This document shows, piece by piece, positions 24,752-33,104 of a DNA stretch of 64,000 nucleotides. The notes under the pieces are model-generated. The model saw nothing but the letters and a program-made list of their open reading frames with translations. It had not been told where the DNA came from and did no database searches. A program made the translations under genes and the position numbers. The stretch comes from CAYRUP01 sp964489265. GTDB lineage: Bacteria; Pseudomonadota; Gammaproteobacteria; DSM-16500. The DNA lies in NCBI GenBank assembly GCA_964489265.1, contig CAZAXX010000002.1, positions 6,619-70,618 of the forward strand, written 5' to 3'. Position 1 is the first letter of the stretch. Each line of letters begins with the position of its first letter.

Positions 24752-25029
24752 TAAAAATAAAAATTGAACAAATGCCTCTTTTTAAAAAAGCTTATAAAAA
24801 ACTTCATTCTAACGAGAAAAAAGTTGTTGATGATGCCATACGTGAAATTATCAAAAACCCATTAGCCGGTGAAGAAAAAAAAGGAGATTTAGCCGGCGTT
24901 TTTATTTATAAATTTAAATTTAGCACTAAAGAATTTCTTTTAGCCTATGAATGGAATCCGAAGCTAAGATTATTATTAGCATTAGGCATGCATGAAAATT
25001 TCTACCGTGATTTAAAAAGACGGCGATGA
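24748..25029 (+). CDS. RelE/ParE-type toxin
   Basis: A 93-residue basic protein starting at GTG 24748, overlapping the antitoxin stop. The order FKKAYKKLHSNEKKVVDDAI, GDLAGVFIYKFKFSTKEFLL and GMHENFYRDLKRRR fits the RelE/ParE superfamily, whose members cut mRNA on the ribosome or poison gyrase. The final LALGMHENFYRDLKR block is well kept, so the toxin appears intact. Which of the two targets it has is not decidable from sequence. Confidence 0.85.
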   Translation: MIKIKIEQMPLFKKAYKKLHSNEKKVVDDAIREIIKNPLAGEEKKGDLAGVFIYKFKFSTKEFLLAYEWNPKLRLLLALGMHENFYRDLKRRR

Positions 25030-25048
25030 AACAAATGCCAGCGATTCA

Positions 25049-28000
25049 TTACCTGGCATTATTTCTAGTTCTAGTCTGAGACGGTCGTTGCGAAGATGAA
25101 ACCGGACCACGACAAGTGTTGTTTCTGTTATTTCTTGTAGGTGCTGTTGTCTGTTGCGGTAAGGCCACGGCTGCATATGGCATCGCTAAAGGACGCGGAT
25201 TCATAGCGCGTGGCGCTACTCGTAATAATTGATAAATAACACCGCTACTCGAACGAGGTTGAGGCTGCACAGGTTGCATGGCTTGGGCTTGCATGGCTTG
25301 GGCTTGCATGGCTTGCATAGCCTGCATCGCTTGCAAAGCTCGCCTAGTTTGTATCTGCCGCTGCTGCAACAGAGCTTTCTTCGGATGAAACTTTGGATCT
25401 ACCGAAAACAGTTGCTGCAAATTATGGTTGCCTTGATTTAACTCCTGACCACCTTCTCTGTGTAAATGCAGCCTGATCGTATCATCAAAAATCTGTCTGG
25501 GAAAAATTGCTACCTTGCTTTTGTAATAAACTGATTGATAGATCACATTTAAAAATGGCCAAGCATTTAAAGCTTTTACTCGCTCTGTTCTTTCCAGATG
25601 AGCGTGCTGCAAACAAAATTGCGTCAAAATAAATTTACAAAACGCTAAGGATTTTGTAAATGGATTGGATTTATCATAACAACGTAAAATATTCAGCATG
25701 TCTTTGCATTGATCGTAAGATACGCCGGTCAATGACTGGAAAATATCAAAGTTTTCATGCATTAAATTAATCGCTTCGACTAGCCCATTACGAGCAAAAA
25801 AAGTTTTTTGAAAAAACGTGAGCACCCTTTTTTGTTGTAATGGAAAGCGTAATTGTTCCTGAAAGCATTCTTTTGGTGTGGGTGATTGTAAACATTGCTT
25901 CAACTCAGGATGGTCACCAAAATCTTTATATTCGCCTTTTTTTAATACCAATCGTAACAATCGAACAATATCTTCCTTAAAATTATCAAGACGATTATTG
26001 ACAATATTAATCTGCTTTTTTTCAAATGCCTCAAAAATCTCGGGTGTGGCTTTTACTTCAAGTTTATCAGCTGTGATCCATGCATACATAGCAGATAAAC
26101 TGTTATCGCAGCCTTGGTTTAATATTCTGATGACAGCGTCATCTAATTTTTCTGTAGCCGCTTTCTGCCAAATAGCAATCTCAACTTTCTGAATCTGTTT
26201 TAGTTTTTCATCCCATATTCGCAATCGAATAATGGGATGCGTGGTATTCAATATATTTTTACACTTTACAATTCTCCATGTGCGAGTTGGAGTTGTTTTG
26301 TTGAACTTAGACTCCAATATATTCGCAAGTTTCGTTTGATCAAATTGAAACAATCGAATGTCCCAATCATGATGCGCCTTTTTCAAAAGGAGATTTGGAG
26401 CTGTGCTTCCGCCTACTAAAGCTTCTTCGCCCGTTATATTTTTTAATTCTTGCCCGAATTCTAAAAGAAGCGACGGTGCGTCCGATTTCGGTATTTCAAC
26501 GGCTTTATAAGCTGTCGAAGCAGGTGTTTTTGATTCTACTGCCGCAGGGGATGTGGTAACAGGAGACTCTTTTATCTCACTTGAGATGGGAAGCGTATTA
26601 TTTACATCTTTAGTTTCGACATCATTTTTTAATGCTTCAACTGGTTCAGCTTGCTCAACTGGTTCGTTTGCTTTAACTGCTTCAGGTTCCTCAACTGGTT
26701 GGTTTGCTTTAACTACTTCAGCTTCCTCAACTGGTTCGCTTGCTTTGACTACTTCAGGCTCAACTACTTCAATTACTTCTTCATTATTCAAGACAGAATA
26801 ATCGATATATTCTCTTACCTGACTGATAAATTGCTTGGTGCAAATAACCGATAGTTGATATTTCTTATGCAGTTCTTTTATTTTTTTTACGGAAGAGTCT
26901 TGCGGTAATCCTGCTGCGAGCAACATCGCAGCAATTTGTTCTGCAGGAGTCAGCTTATTTTTTTTATTAGACTGTTTGAAGTCTAATGTTTGAAGCAATT
27001 TTTTAAATTTTTTCCATAACATGTCATTACTAGATTGCTCTGGAAATACCGTTTCGAAAACACCATGATTTAACAATGCATTAAAAAATTGCTCGCCTCG
27101 ACCATCTACTAATCCTTTGTTGATTATGTTCCAAAACGATTCATCACGCGAAATCTGTTTTAAATTCTCAAGTTTAATTTCCGTCGAATCATCTTTATAT
27201 ACATGATCATATAACTCTGTTAATGCATTCGAAACTTCCTGTTTTATTATTATAGCTACAACAGGATTTTCCGTCACTTCAAGCAACGGCTGCGGTAACG
27301 TCACCTGCTCGATCTCGATAGGCAATTCTTCGCATTTTTCGACAATTTCTGACTCTACTACTTCAACTACTGGTGTTGTCTCTGCAACGATAACAGGATG
27401 TTCTGTTGCGATTTGAGCTTCTTGTTTTTCTTCACTCTCCACAGGAGCTTCAATACAATTCTTGACAAGGGTTACAAATTCTTCGGTATAAGGAACGCTT
27501 ATTTTATAAGTTTCGTATAATGCTTTTATTTCATTTTCTGAGGCGTTATCAGGCAAACCAGCCATGAGCAACATCGCTTCAACTTGTCCTGAAGCGCTTA
27601 TTTTTTTCTTTTTATTTTTGTATGTTTTAACATGCTGTTTATCATCAAATGCTTGTAATAATTTTTTTAATTTGGAGTGATTCTTATTCGGTGCTGGAAA
27701 TAAAATATCAAAAGCACCACTCGCCACCAAAGCTTCCAAAAACAATACGCCACGACCATCTAAAAATCCCTTACGAATTTTTTCCCAAAATTCTGCATCA
27801 CGTTTTGCGTATTTTAAACTTTCGATATCTATCTTTGTTGATTGATCGTGATAAGTATTATTATAAAATTGATCTAATGCATAGTTAACTTCTATATTGA
27901 TGCGATCATCAATATTTTTTTCTTTCATCGCAGCGACAACTTCTTGGTAAAATCCCTTTTTAATAAACCAGCGCATGACTGCAAGTCCCCATTCTTCATA

Positions 28001-28564
28001 AGGTACGTTGCTTAGCTGAGGCCAGCTTTCTAGATAGAACAAGATAATAAAGTTTACGATAACCTCGGAAGGTGACTCTAACGAAAATTGTGCCTGCATT
28101 TTTTTATCAAATACTTCTTCGTTATTGCAAAGTGACGAATATAAATCGTGGGCACTGACGCGCAGGGAATGACAGGTAAGATCGTCTGTTGAATCAGTCA
28201 ATCCTTCCCAATGATCATAATCCGGATCTTTTTTTTCGGCTGCTTTTGCCTCGGTTGGCGGTTTCTTTACATTTGACGCGATTGGAGTTGGATCAGGGAG
28301 AGCCGGGTATTTTTTTAAAAGATCACGGGCAAGGGTTTTAATTTCTTTTGTGGTGCCATTTTTTTTAAAAAAATCTAATAATCCTCTGTTCATTTTATAA
28401 TTAACGTTTTGCTCTAATTCAGGAATAATCTCACCGTGAATTCTAGCCCACACCATACCGGCTAGAGCATGTTTTGTAGCAAAATGCGATCTTGAAAGGT
28501 TACCACTTAAAACATCTTCTAAAGCTTCTTTATCTGTAAATTTCACTACTTCCTGTTTTTTCAT
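25049..28564 (-). CDS. Large poly(A)-polymerase-like protein with duplicated arm domains
   Basis: A 1171-residue protein. Residues about 700-830 look like a class II poly(A) polymerase / CCA-enzyme head: EEALVGGSTAPNLLLKK, HHDWDIRLF (D733 and D735 as the DxD pair) and KVEIAIW (E795), followed by NRLDNFKEDIVRLLRLV (860-873), which matches the family's FxEDPLRLLRAVRF region. Two N-terminal segments (about 225-372 and 445-590) resemble each other and the C-terminal arm of PcnB: GRGVLFLEALVASGAFDILFP and GRGEQFFNALLNHGVFETVFP, each followed by a polar segment and then EAMLLMAGLP or AAMLLAAGLP. A third, weaker copy lies behind the head (NGLVEAINLMHENFDIFQSL). Between are an acidic repeat and, at the end, Met-Gln-Ala repeats and an Arg/Asn-rich tail. 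RNA tailing or nucleotide transfer is inferred; the key residues are present but the head is divergent. No signal peptide. Confidence 0.75.
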   Translation of the reverse strand: MKKQEVVKFTDKEALEDVLSGNLSRSHFATKHALAGMVWARIHGEIIPELEQNVNYKMNRGLLDFFKKNGTTKEIKTLARDLLKKYPALPDPTPIASNVKKPPTEAKAAEKKDPDYDHWEGLTDSTDDLTCHSLRVSAHDLYSSLCNNEEVFDKKMQAQFSLESPSEVIVNFIILFYLESWPQLSNVPYEEWGLAVMRWFIKKGFYQEVVAAMKEKNIDDRINIEVNYALDQFYNNTYHDQSTKIDIESLKYAKRDAEFWEKIRKGFLDGRGVLFLEALVASGAFDILFPAPNKNHSKLKKLLQAFDDKQHVKTYKNKKKKISASGQVEAMLLMAGLPDNASENEIKALYETYKISVPYTEEFVTLVKNCIEAPVESEEKQEAQIATEHPVIVAETTPVVEVVESEIVEKCEELPIEIEQVTLPQPLLEVTENPVVAIIIKQEVSNALTELYDHVYKDDSTEIKLENLKQISRDESFWNIINKGLVDGRGEQFFNALLNHGVFETVFPEQSSNDMLWKKFKKLLQTLDFKQSNKKNKLTPAEQIAAMLLAAGLPQDSSVKKIKELHKKYQLSVICTKQFISQVREYIDYSVLNNEEVIEVVEPEVVKASEPVEEAEVVKANQPVEEPEAVKANEPVEQAEPVEALKNDVETKDVNNTLPISSEIKESPVTTSPAAVESKTPASTAYKAVEIPKSDAPSLLLEFGQELKNITGEEALVGGSTAPNLLLKKAHHDWDIRLFQFDQTKLANILESKFNKTTPTRTWRIVKCKNILNTTHPIIRLRIWDEKLKQIQKVEIAIWQKAATEKLDDAVIRILNQGCDNSLSAMYAWITADKLEVKATPEIFEAFEKKQINIVNNRLDNFKEDIVRLLRLVLKKGEYKDFGDHPELKQCLQSPTPKECFQEQLRFPLQQKRVLTFFQKTFFARNGLVEAINLMHENFDIFQSLTGVSYDQCKDMLNILRCYDKSNPFTKSLAFCKFILTQFCLQHAHLERTERVKALNAWPFLNVIYQSVYYKSKVAIFPRQIFDDTIRLHLHREGGQELNQGNHNLQQLFSVDPKFHPKKALLQQRQIQTRRALQAMQAMQAMQAQAMQAQAMQPVQPQPRSSSGVIYQLLRVAPRAMNPRPLAMPYAAVALPQQTTAPTRNNRNNTCRGPVSSSQRPSQTRTRNNAR
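25277..25333. repeat. Coding tandem repeat (Met-Gln-Ala)
   Basis: Units of 9 and 15 bp built on GCTTGCATG encode QAMQAMQAMQAQAMQAQAM near the C-terminus of the large protein. The number of units probably varies between strains. Confidence 0.8.
26630..26740. repeat. Coding tandem repeat (acidic 12-residue unit)
   Basis: About three units like EPVEEAEVVKAN, then QPVEEPEAVKAN, then EPVEQAEPVEA (residues about 609-645) form an acidic linker before the nucleotidyltransferase head. The 36-bp period is clear in the DNA. Confidence 0.8.
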
Positions 28565-28703
28565 GACCGCTCTCGTTATGGGTTTTATTTTGTACTATTA
28601 ATTTGTGAGGCCATTTTAACCGTATAGGCTTAACAAAATCTTAATTGAGGGGCTCGAAAACTTCATCCCAGGGTGGGCCATATTCAGAGATAATGGGCGC
28701 CCT

Positions 28704-28743
28704 CTGGATTGCCGCGTCGCATAAAACGCTCCTCGCAATGACG
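28704..28743. repeat. Dispersed-repeat-like hairpin
   Basis: GGATTGCCGCGTCGC ... CTCCTCGCAATGACG has the look of a widespread bacterial interspersed repeat with ATTGC/GCAAT ends. It lies in the 260-bp gap upstream of the kinase operon; nothing else is seen there. Confidence 0.45.
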
Positions 28744-28824
28744 ATGCAAGTCAGTTAAACATTTTTCTTTAACTCGAAGTTTGTTACCCTACGCCTTTTA
28801 TTATTAAACGACTGGAGAGTACGG

Positions 28825-29145
28825 ATGTTATCTCGATTATTTAGGGCAGCTGCTAAAAGACCTCATTTTCCACCAGCAAGAACTCTACGCACAGAGCCAG
28901 AAAAAATAGTAGTTGAAAAGATTGAGCCTGCAACAGAGAAATTAATTGCTGAAGAGGCAGAAGAGCGTGCTGCATCAGAAAAAATGTCCCGTGGCGCGAA
29001 AGCGGCGGGTGTCGCGGGTGTCTTCGGCCTTTATGTAACAGCGACAGGACTCGCGTTGTTTTCATCTTCACAAAAGAAATCACCAGCGGAAGAAATGCAT
29101 CCTTGGCGTCCATCAACAAAAGCATTAAATAATCGACCGTTTTAA
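28825..29145 (+). CDS. Small membrane protein upstream of the kinase
   Basis: A 106-residue protein with a basic N-terminus (SRLFRAAAKRPHFPPARTLR), an acidic charged middle and one membrane helix (AAGVAGVFGLYVTATGLALF) near residue 70. The kinase gene starts 17 bp further on, so the two are probably one transcript. No family recognised. The basic start followed by a charged helix is slightly reminiscent of organelle-targeting sequences, but this is weak. Confidence 0.55.
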   Translation: MLSRLFRAAAKRPHFPPARTLRTEPEKIVVEKIEPATEKLIAEEAEERAASEKMSRGAKAAGVAGVFGLYVTATGLALFSSSQKKSPAEEMHPWRPSTKALNNRPF

Positions 29146-29162
29146 TTAACAGAGAATAGTAC

Positions 29163-30446
29163 ATGCTTCGCAAGACTGAAGAATCAAAAACTTCAACCGC
29201 CGTGATTACTAGAGAACTTCTTACGGCGGAAGAAAAACACGCTGACGCGCCGAAAATACTTGCTAGCCTGGATTATAACGCAATTACGTTCTCCAAAACA
29301 TTATGCCAGGGCGAGCTTGCAACGATTCATAAGGGTTATTATCAGTTTAAATCCATTATTATTAAAGAATATCGGTTTTCTAAAGATAATAACCAACCAG
29401 AATTAAGCTTTATCCGAGCAATAACAACACTAACCGCCTGTTTTGCTTCTGACTTTATCGTGCAGTCAATTGGATATTGTTTAAAACCGCCAATCATAGT
29501 AATGGAATATGTGAAAAATGGTGATTTAGGAAATTACTTATTCAACCATTACTTATCGTTTAGTCGAGCAATCAATATTGCTAATGATGTTGCTTTAGGT
29601 TTATTAAAATTATTACAAAAAAATTGGGTTCACACGGATATCAAACCAGCTAATGTACTGCTTACCGAAAATTACCGCGCTAAAATTTGTGATTTTGATG
29701 GTGTTGTCGATGCATCTTATCAACCGAATCAAAAAGAAATGCTGCGGATGGGAACCACGTTATACTTAGCTCCAGAATTTTATCCAAACTGCAAATTTAC
29801 TCTACAGAATGGCGGATTGCCTGCAGCAGATGTCTTTAGTTATGGTATGTTATTATTTCAATTATTTATTGCTATCAATGATGAATTTATAATATTTCAT
29901 AACAAACATTCTCCTAATACTTCTATTTCTTTAACAAACCAACCGCGGCATAAAATAGACTCTCTTAATCAACTTCTGAACGATGGCGATTTCTCAAAAA
30001 TTCCTTCGCATCTGCAAACGGAAATTAAAAACATCATTCGTTCGTGCATACAAGAAAATCCTGATGACAGACCTACTCTGGGAATTATTCAACGAAATTT
30101 GCAAACAATAATTAATGCAGAAGAAGAGCCAAAAGCATCAGCAAGTGCTGCGCACACAGTCGCATTAAGCCCAAAAAAGGCAGTTGATAGCGCGAGCGCG
30201 GCAGTTCAAACAACCCAAACAGTGGCATTATGTCGTTGCCAATCAGCAGCTACAACTGCAAGAGTTAAAACTATCGCGAATCCAACACATCCTGCTGAAG
30301 CAACACGTCAGATTCAAAATGAAGGTTTTTTTGCTCATTTAGCTCATGCAATTTTTAAACCTCGCCAAACACTTCCCTCTTCCAAAAATTCTCAAAATAA
30401 AACCATTGAAAAAAGGAATCAAAAAATATCCGGCGTGCGCCGTTAA
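29163..30446 (+). CDS. Eukaryotic-like Ser/Thr protein kinase
   Basis: A 427-residue protein. The kinase domain (about 40-320) has a degenerate glycine loop (LCQGELATIHKG), the ATP lysine in IIIKEY (K68), the catalytic loop VHTDIKPANVLL (D159, K161, N164) and the APE motif YLAPEF. The magnesium motif is DFDG (D177) in place of DFG, one residue off the rule. The catalytic loop HTDIKPAN points to Ser/Thr specificity. The C-terminal 100 residues are Ala/Thr-rich with a basic end. There is no membrane helix, unlike bacterial PknB kinases, so it may act in the cytoplasm or in a host. It ends in a 4-bp convergent overlap with the next gene. Confidence 0.88.
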   Translation: MLRKTEESKTSTAVITRELLTAEEKHADAPKILASLDYNAITFSKTLCQGELATIHKGYYQFKSIIIKEYRFSKDNNQPELSFIRAITTLTACFASDFIVQSIGYCLKPPIIVMEYVKNGDLGNYLFNHYLSFSRAINIANDVALGLLKLLQKNWVHTDIKPANVLLTENYRAKICDFDGVVDASYQPNQKEMLRMGTTLYLAPEFYPNCKFTLQNGGLPAADVFSYGMLLFQLFIAINDEFIIFHNKHSPNTSISLTNQPRHKIDSLNQLLNDGDFSKIPSHLQTEIKNIIRSCIQENPDDRPTLGIIQRNLQTIINAEEEPKASASAAHTVALSPKKAVDSASAAVQTTQTVALCRCQSAATTARVKTIANPTHPAEATRQIQNEGFFAHLAHAIFKPRQTLPSSKNSQNKTIEKRNQKISGVRR

Positions 30447-31408
30447 TCACAAAAAACAGTTAAGTAGCCTTTCGCATTATTACCAGAACTCGTATCTAGC
30501 GCGCGTATATTTCCAGAATCAGGTTGTCTGGTGCAGGATGCGCGGTTAAAAAATTGAATTTCACCGTTACTATTTGCAGTCGTGCTTCCCAGCGGAAAAG
30601 AACCCATACGATTTTGTAAATCATCCGCAAATAATTCGACTGTTCCATTCGGTGTAAATCCGGTTCCTGTCACAGTCACATCGGTTGTTGTTTGCGTACG
30701 TACTGCATGTACACTGATTGAGGGATGTGTGGTTTGTTTATTAAATTGAAAAAATGTCACCGTCAGTGTCATGTTATCGTAAAAGGCTTCACAGGTTTCA
30801 TTTGTTAACATGCCGGTGTTACTAAAGTCCGACATTTCTGGATGCGATCCAATGAATACAAAACCATTATTTTCTTCTGTACCATTTGCCCAACGTTGCA
30901 CTTCCTGCGTAACATCAACTTTGATATCTGTTGCAACTGGCACTCCACGTAAATTTCTTAAATCTGATGTATGAATACGCCCAGTATTAGGTAAAGCCCA
31001 CCATTGCACATCAGTTAATCCCAATCTTGCAATACAAGAAGATTGATTAGGGTTGGATTTAACACTGGCAACATGTAAATTTAAAGTTGCAGATTTAACC
31101 AGGCGTTTATAAAAAGGTGCGGCATCAATTTGAAAACGAATCAATCCTTGATAGATTTGATTCGTCCAACAATCACCATCATTATTGTAATAATGAAAAA
31201 AACCAGTGATAAATTGACGTGGCCCAGGTTGATCAGGCGCGGTGCCATTTCGACATAAATTTTCGCTAGTTGCTGTTTCGTTTAATGTTTTAATATTTGC
31301 AACTTGTATCGTTGTAGTTTCTTCGTGAGTTTCAGTTGGCGGGCAGCCACATAAAAAAAATGCTATGCATATGATAAATAAACTTTGAATGAATTTATGC
31401 GTTTTCAT
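30443..31408 (-). CDS. Secreted lipoprotein with DNRLRE-like domain
   Basis: A lipoprotein signal (FIICIAFFLCGC) places the acylated Cys near residue 22. The 321-residue protein then has a DNRLRE-type beta sandwich: RFQIDAAPFYKRLVKSATLN followed by LHVASV, and later VDVTQEVQRWANG and GFVFIG. Such domains stabilise surface proteins. A second Ig-like region follows (ITVTGTGFTPNGTVELFADD-like sequence near residue 240). The strong AGGAG site precedes ATG 31408. Probably outer membrane or surface exposed. Confidence 0.75.
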   Translation of the reverse strand: MKTHKFIQSLFIICIAFFLCGCPPTETHEETTTIQVANIKTLNETATSENLCRNGTAPDQPGPRQFITGFFHYYNNDGDCWTNQIYQGLIRFQIDAAPFYKRLVKSATLNLHVASVKSNPNQSSCIARLGLTDVQWWALPNTGRIHTSDLRNLRGVPVATDIKVDVTQEVQRWANGTEENNGFVFIGSHPEMSDFSNTGMLTNETCEAFYDNMTLTVTFFQFNKQTTHPSISVHAVRTQTTTDVTVTGTGFTPNGTVELFADDLQNRMGSFPLGSTTANSNGEIQFFNRASCTRQPDSGNIRALDTSSGNNAKGYLTVFCD

Positions 31409-31472
31409 ACAAAACTCCTTGTCTTTTAGACTATCATACCTGAATTAGTACAAAATTATTTTGTTATAATGT

Positions 31473-32123
31473 TTAGTAAGGCCGAAACCTAGGGTTAGGA
31501 GTAGATCGAGGTGTACGTGACAATTCTTCGTACCGCGTTATTTCAACTTCTTTTTCATATTTCATATCTCGCCGACAGCAAAGCCAGTGGATAATCACAA
31601 ATTGATCGTGATCAGCAGCCTCAGCTACCCGTGGTTTGATCGCATTTTCAAGAGATATTGATGATGCATTAGGATCTATCATATTTTCTCTAGCATTACT
31701 GTTATATTTGAATATAGATGATTGAGCATCCTGTATATAAACTTTTTTTGACATCAAAAGACGAATGCTCTCTTTGTATTGTTTTCTTTGTTCCTCATTA
31801 CCCAGTGCGCTACGACCGCTTAATTGATGTAGTGTATGAGATAAAACGACTGAGTTAGGCGGGGACATTTTTACTTCGGCATTACTTAATTTACACTTAA
31901 CTTTTTCCACAAATGTTCTCACATCTTCAATACTTTTAAACTCAGCAGCACTGCGTTCACTAGCAATTAATTCAATAGCTGAATTTGATAAGGTGTAGTT
32001 ATCAGGCGAGTAGGTAATAAGACAACAGTTATTAGGCAACGTAAAAGGCTCTAGATCCGAATCAATTTCCCCATGACCAACGAATGCGACCTCTATGTTC
32101 TTAAATTCTCTTCGATGAAGCAT
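31473..32123 (-). CDS. Unrecognised protein, possibly Stv-like domain
   Basis: From ATG 32123 (GAGGTG site 6 bases upstream) the protein has 216 residues. The first half reads IEVAFVGHGEIDSDLEPFTL, LPNNCCLITYSPDNYTLSNS and later NSVVLSHTLHQLSG. The GHG and ...YSP motifs recall the putative-adhesin Stv domain of intracellular bacteria, but this is from memory and uncertain. The tail is Arg/Pro-rich (TPRSTPNPRFRPY). A TTG start 19 codons upstream is possible but falls inside a hairpin. Confidence 0.5.
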   Translation of the reverse strand: MLHRREFKNIEVAFVGHGEIDSDLEPFTLPNNCCLITYSPDNYTLSNSAIELIASERSAAEFKSIEDVRTFVEKVKCKLSNAEVKMSPPNSVVLSHTLHQLSGRSALGNEEQRKQYKESIRLLMSKKVYIQDAQSSIFKYNSNARENMIDPNASSISLENAIKPRVAEAADHDQFVIIHWLCCRRDMKYEKEVEITRYEELSRTPRSTPNPRFRPY

Positions 32124-32169
32124 ACTTTCACCTCGAGCATCTTTTAGATTACAAAATTCACACCCACCT

Positions 32170-32188
32170 CCCGCGAACAAGTCGCGGG
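32170..32188. other. Hairpin in the leader of the preceding gene
   Basis: CCCGCGA (32170-32176) pairs with TCGCGGG (32182-32188) around ACAAG. It lies 47 bp upstream of ATG 32123 in the minus-strand leader. On the plus strand a T8 run follows at a distance, but no plus-strand gene ends here. Confidence 0.45.
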
Positions 32189-32207
32189 ACGTTAGGTTTT
32201 TTTTATT

Positions 32208-32522
32208 CTATTTTTTATTTGATGAAGATCCAGATTTATCGCCGCATTTTCTTGCAAAACAGCAAGCAAATAAATCATAAAACAGCGCGACAAAGAAACC
32301 AAAAATAAACCCCTTAAATAAAGCTAATAACGCATGCACAAAACCACCACCTATTGTTGGGGTTGGCATATGCAACGCTTCCATCATGGGTGGCATCCCA
32401 TAGCTTATTGTCCATAATGACCAGATTAGCACAGCGAAAAAACTCACTAAACCAACTGCCAATCCAAATGACACAGGACAGAGTTTTTTGGATCCTCCAC
32501 CATCTTCACATTTGCCCATCAT
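32208..32522 (-). CDS. Small protein with two membrane helices
   Basis: The start is ATG 32522 with GGAGGG 7 bases upstream, giving 104 residues (MMGKCEDGGGSKKLCPVSFG...). Two helices (GLAVGLVSFFAVLIWSLW and ALLALFKGFIFGFFVALFY) flank a short loop with PPMMEALHMPTP. The sequence is like conserved small membrane proteins I have seen in Legionellales, with no known role. Cys near both ends suggests metal binding or disulfides. An earlier TTG in frame lacks a ribosome site. Confidence 0.6.
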   Translation of the reverse strand: MMGKCEDGGGSKKLCPVSFGLAVGLVSFFAVLIWSLWTISYGMPPMMEALHMPTPTIGGGFVHALLALFKGFIFGFFVALFYDLFACCFARKCGDKSGSSSNKK

Positions 32523-32628
32523 AAATAATCCCTCCATAAATTTTTCCATTCCACCCTTATAGTATATACCCAATTCAGGATTTCAAGAGTTAAAAATTAT
32601 GAGTAAATTCATGATGTTCTATGGCTAT

Positions 32629-33024
32629 TTATTGCGTAATTTCAAGTGTTGCCGGTGTGCCGCTCATCATGTCATAAGGATGCACGACTATTTTAGCTGC
32701 GCCTGTGCAACTATTTGATAAAACAGCCCAACCAACCGGCGCGGTTTGCAGTTTGATAGTGCAAAAACCGACTGAATTGTTTAAGACATATTTATAAATA
32801 ATTTCATCGTTGACTGTAGCTTGGGTGGAAGGGATGTCAATAAAAACAGTGCCTTGTTGTGAAAGCATGGAAGGAAAAAGTGAAGTTACCTGACTATCGC
32901 CATCTGTACTTTCTAGTGTGATCGAAACAGGAAGATTATTGGTAATATTCATTCCCGCAAGCGCTTGCGTTGAGCCCAAAGCGCAACCCAAACTAACTAA
33001 TCCAGCCAAAAAAATGTTTTTCAT
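32629..33024 (-). CDS. Small secreted protein
   Basis: A 131-residue protein with a signal peptide (IFLAGLVSLGCALGSTQALA), probably cut before GMNITNNL. The mature part is beta-rich with two Cys (FCTIKLQ and SNSCTG) that can form a disulfide. It has an aegerolysin- or pilin-like flavour but no match I can defend. A good GAGGG site precedes ATG 33024. It is divergent from mltB. Confidence 0.55.
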   Translation of the reverse strand: MKNIFLAGLVSLGCALGSTQALAGMNITNNLPVSITLESTDGDSQVTSLFPSMLSQQGTVFIDIPSTQATVNDEIIYKYVLNNSVGFCTIKLQTAPVGWAVLSNSCTGAAKIVVHPYDMMSGTPATLEITQ

Positions 33025-33104
33025 GATATAACCCTCGTTATTATAAACCGGCTAGAATATATAAAGCAGCCAAAAAAGCAAGTTAGATTGAAAGGGAAAA
33101 CAGC

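Noticed and set aside
32170..32210. Intrinsic terminator formed by the CCCGCGA hairpin and T8 run
   Set aside because: The T-run is 8 bases away from the stem, and no gene on the plus strand ends here.
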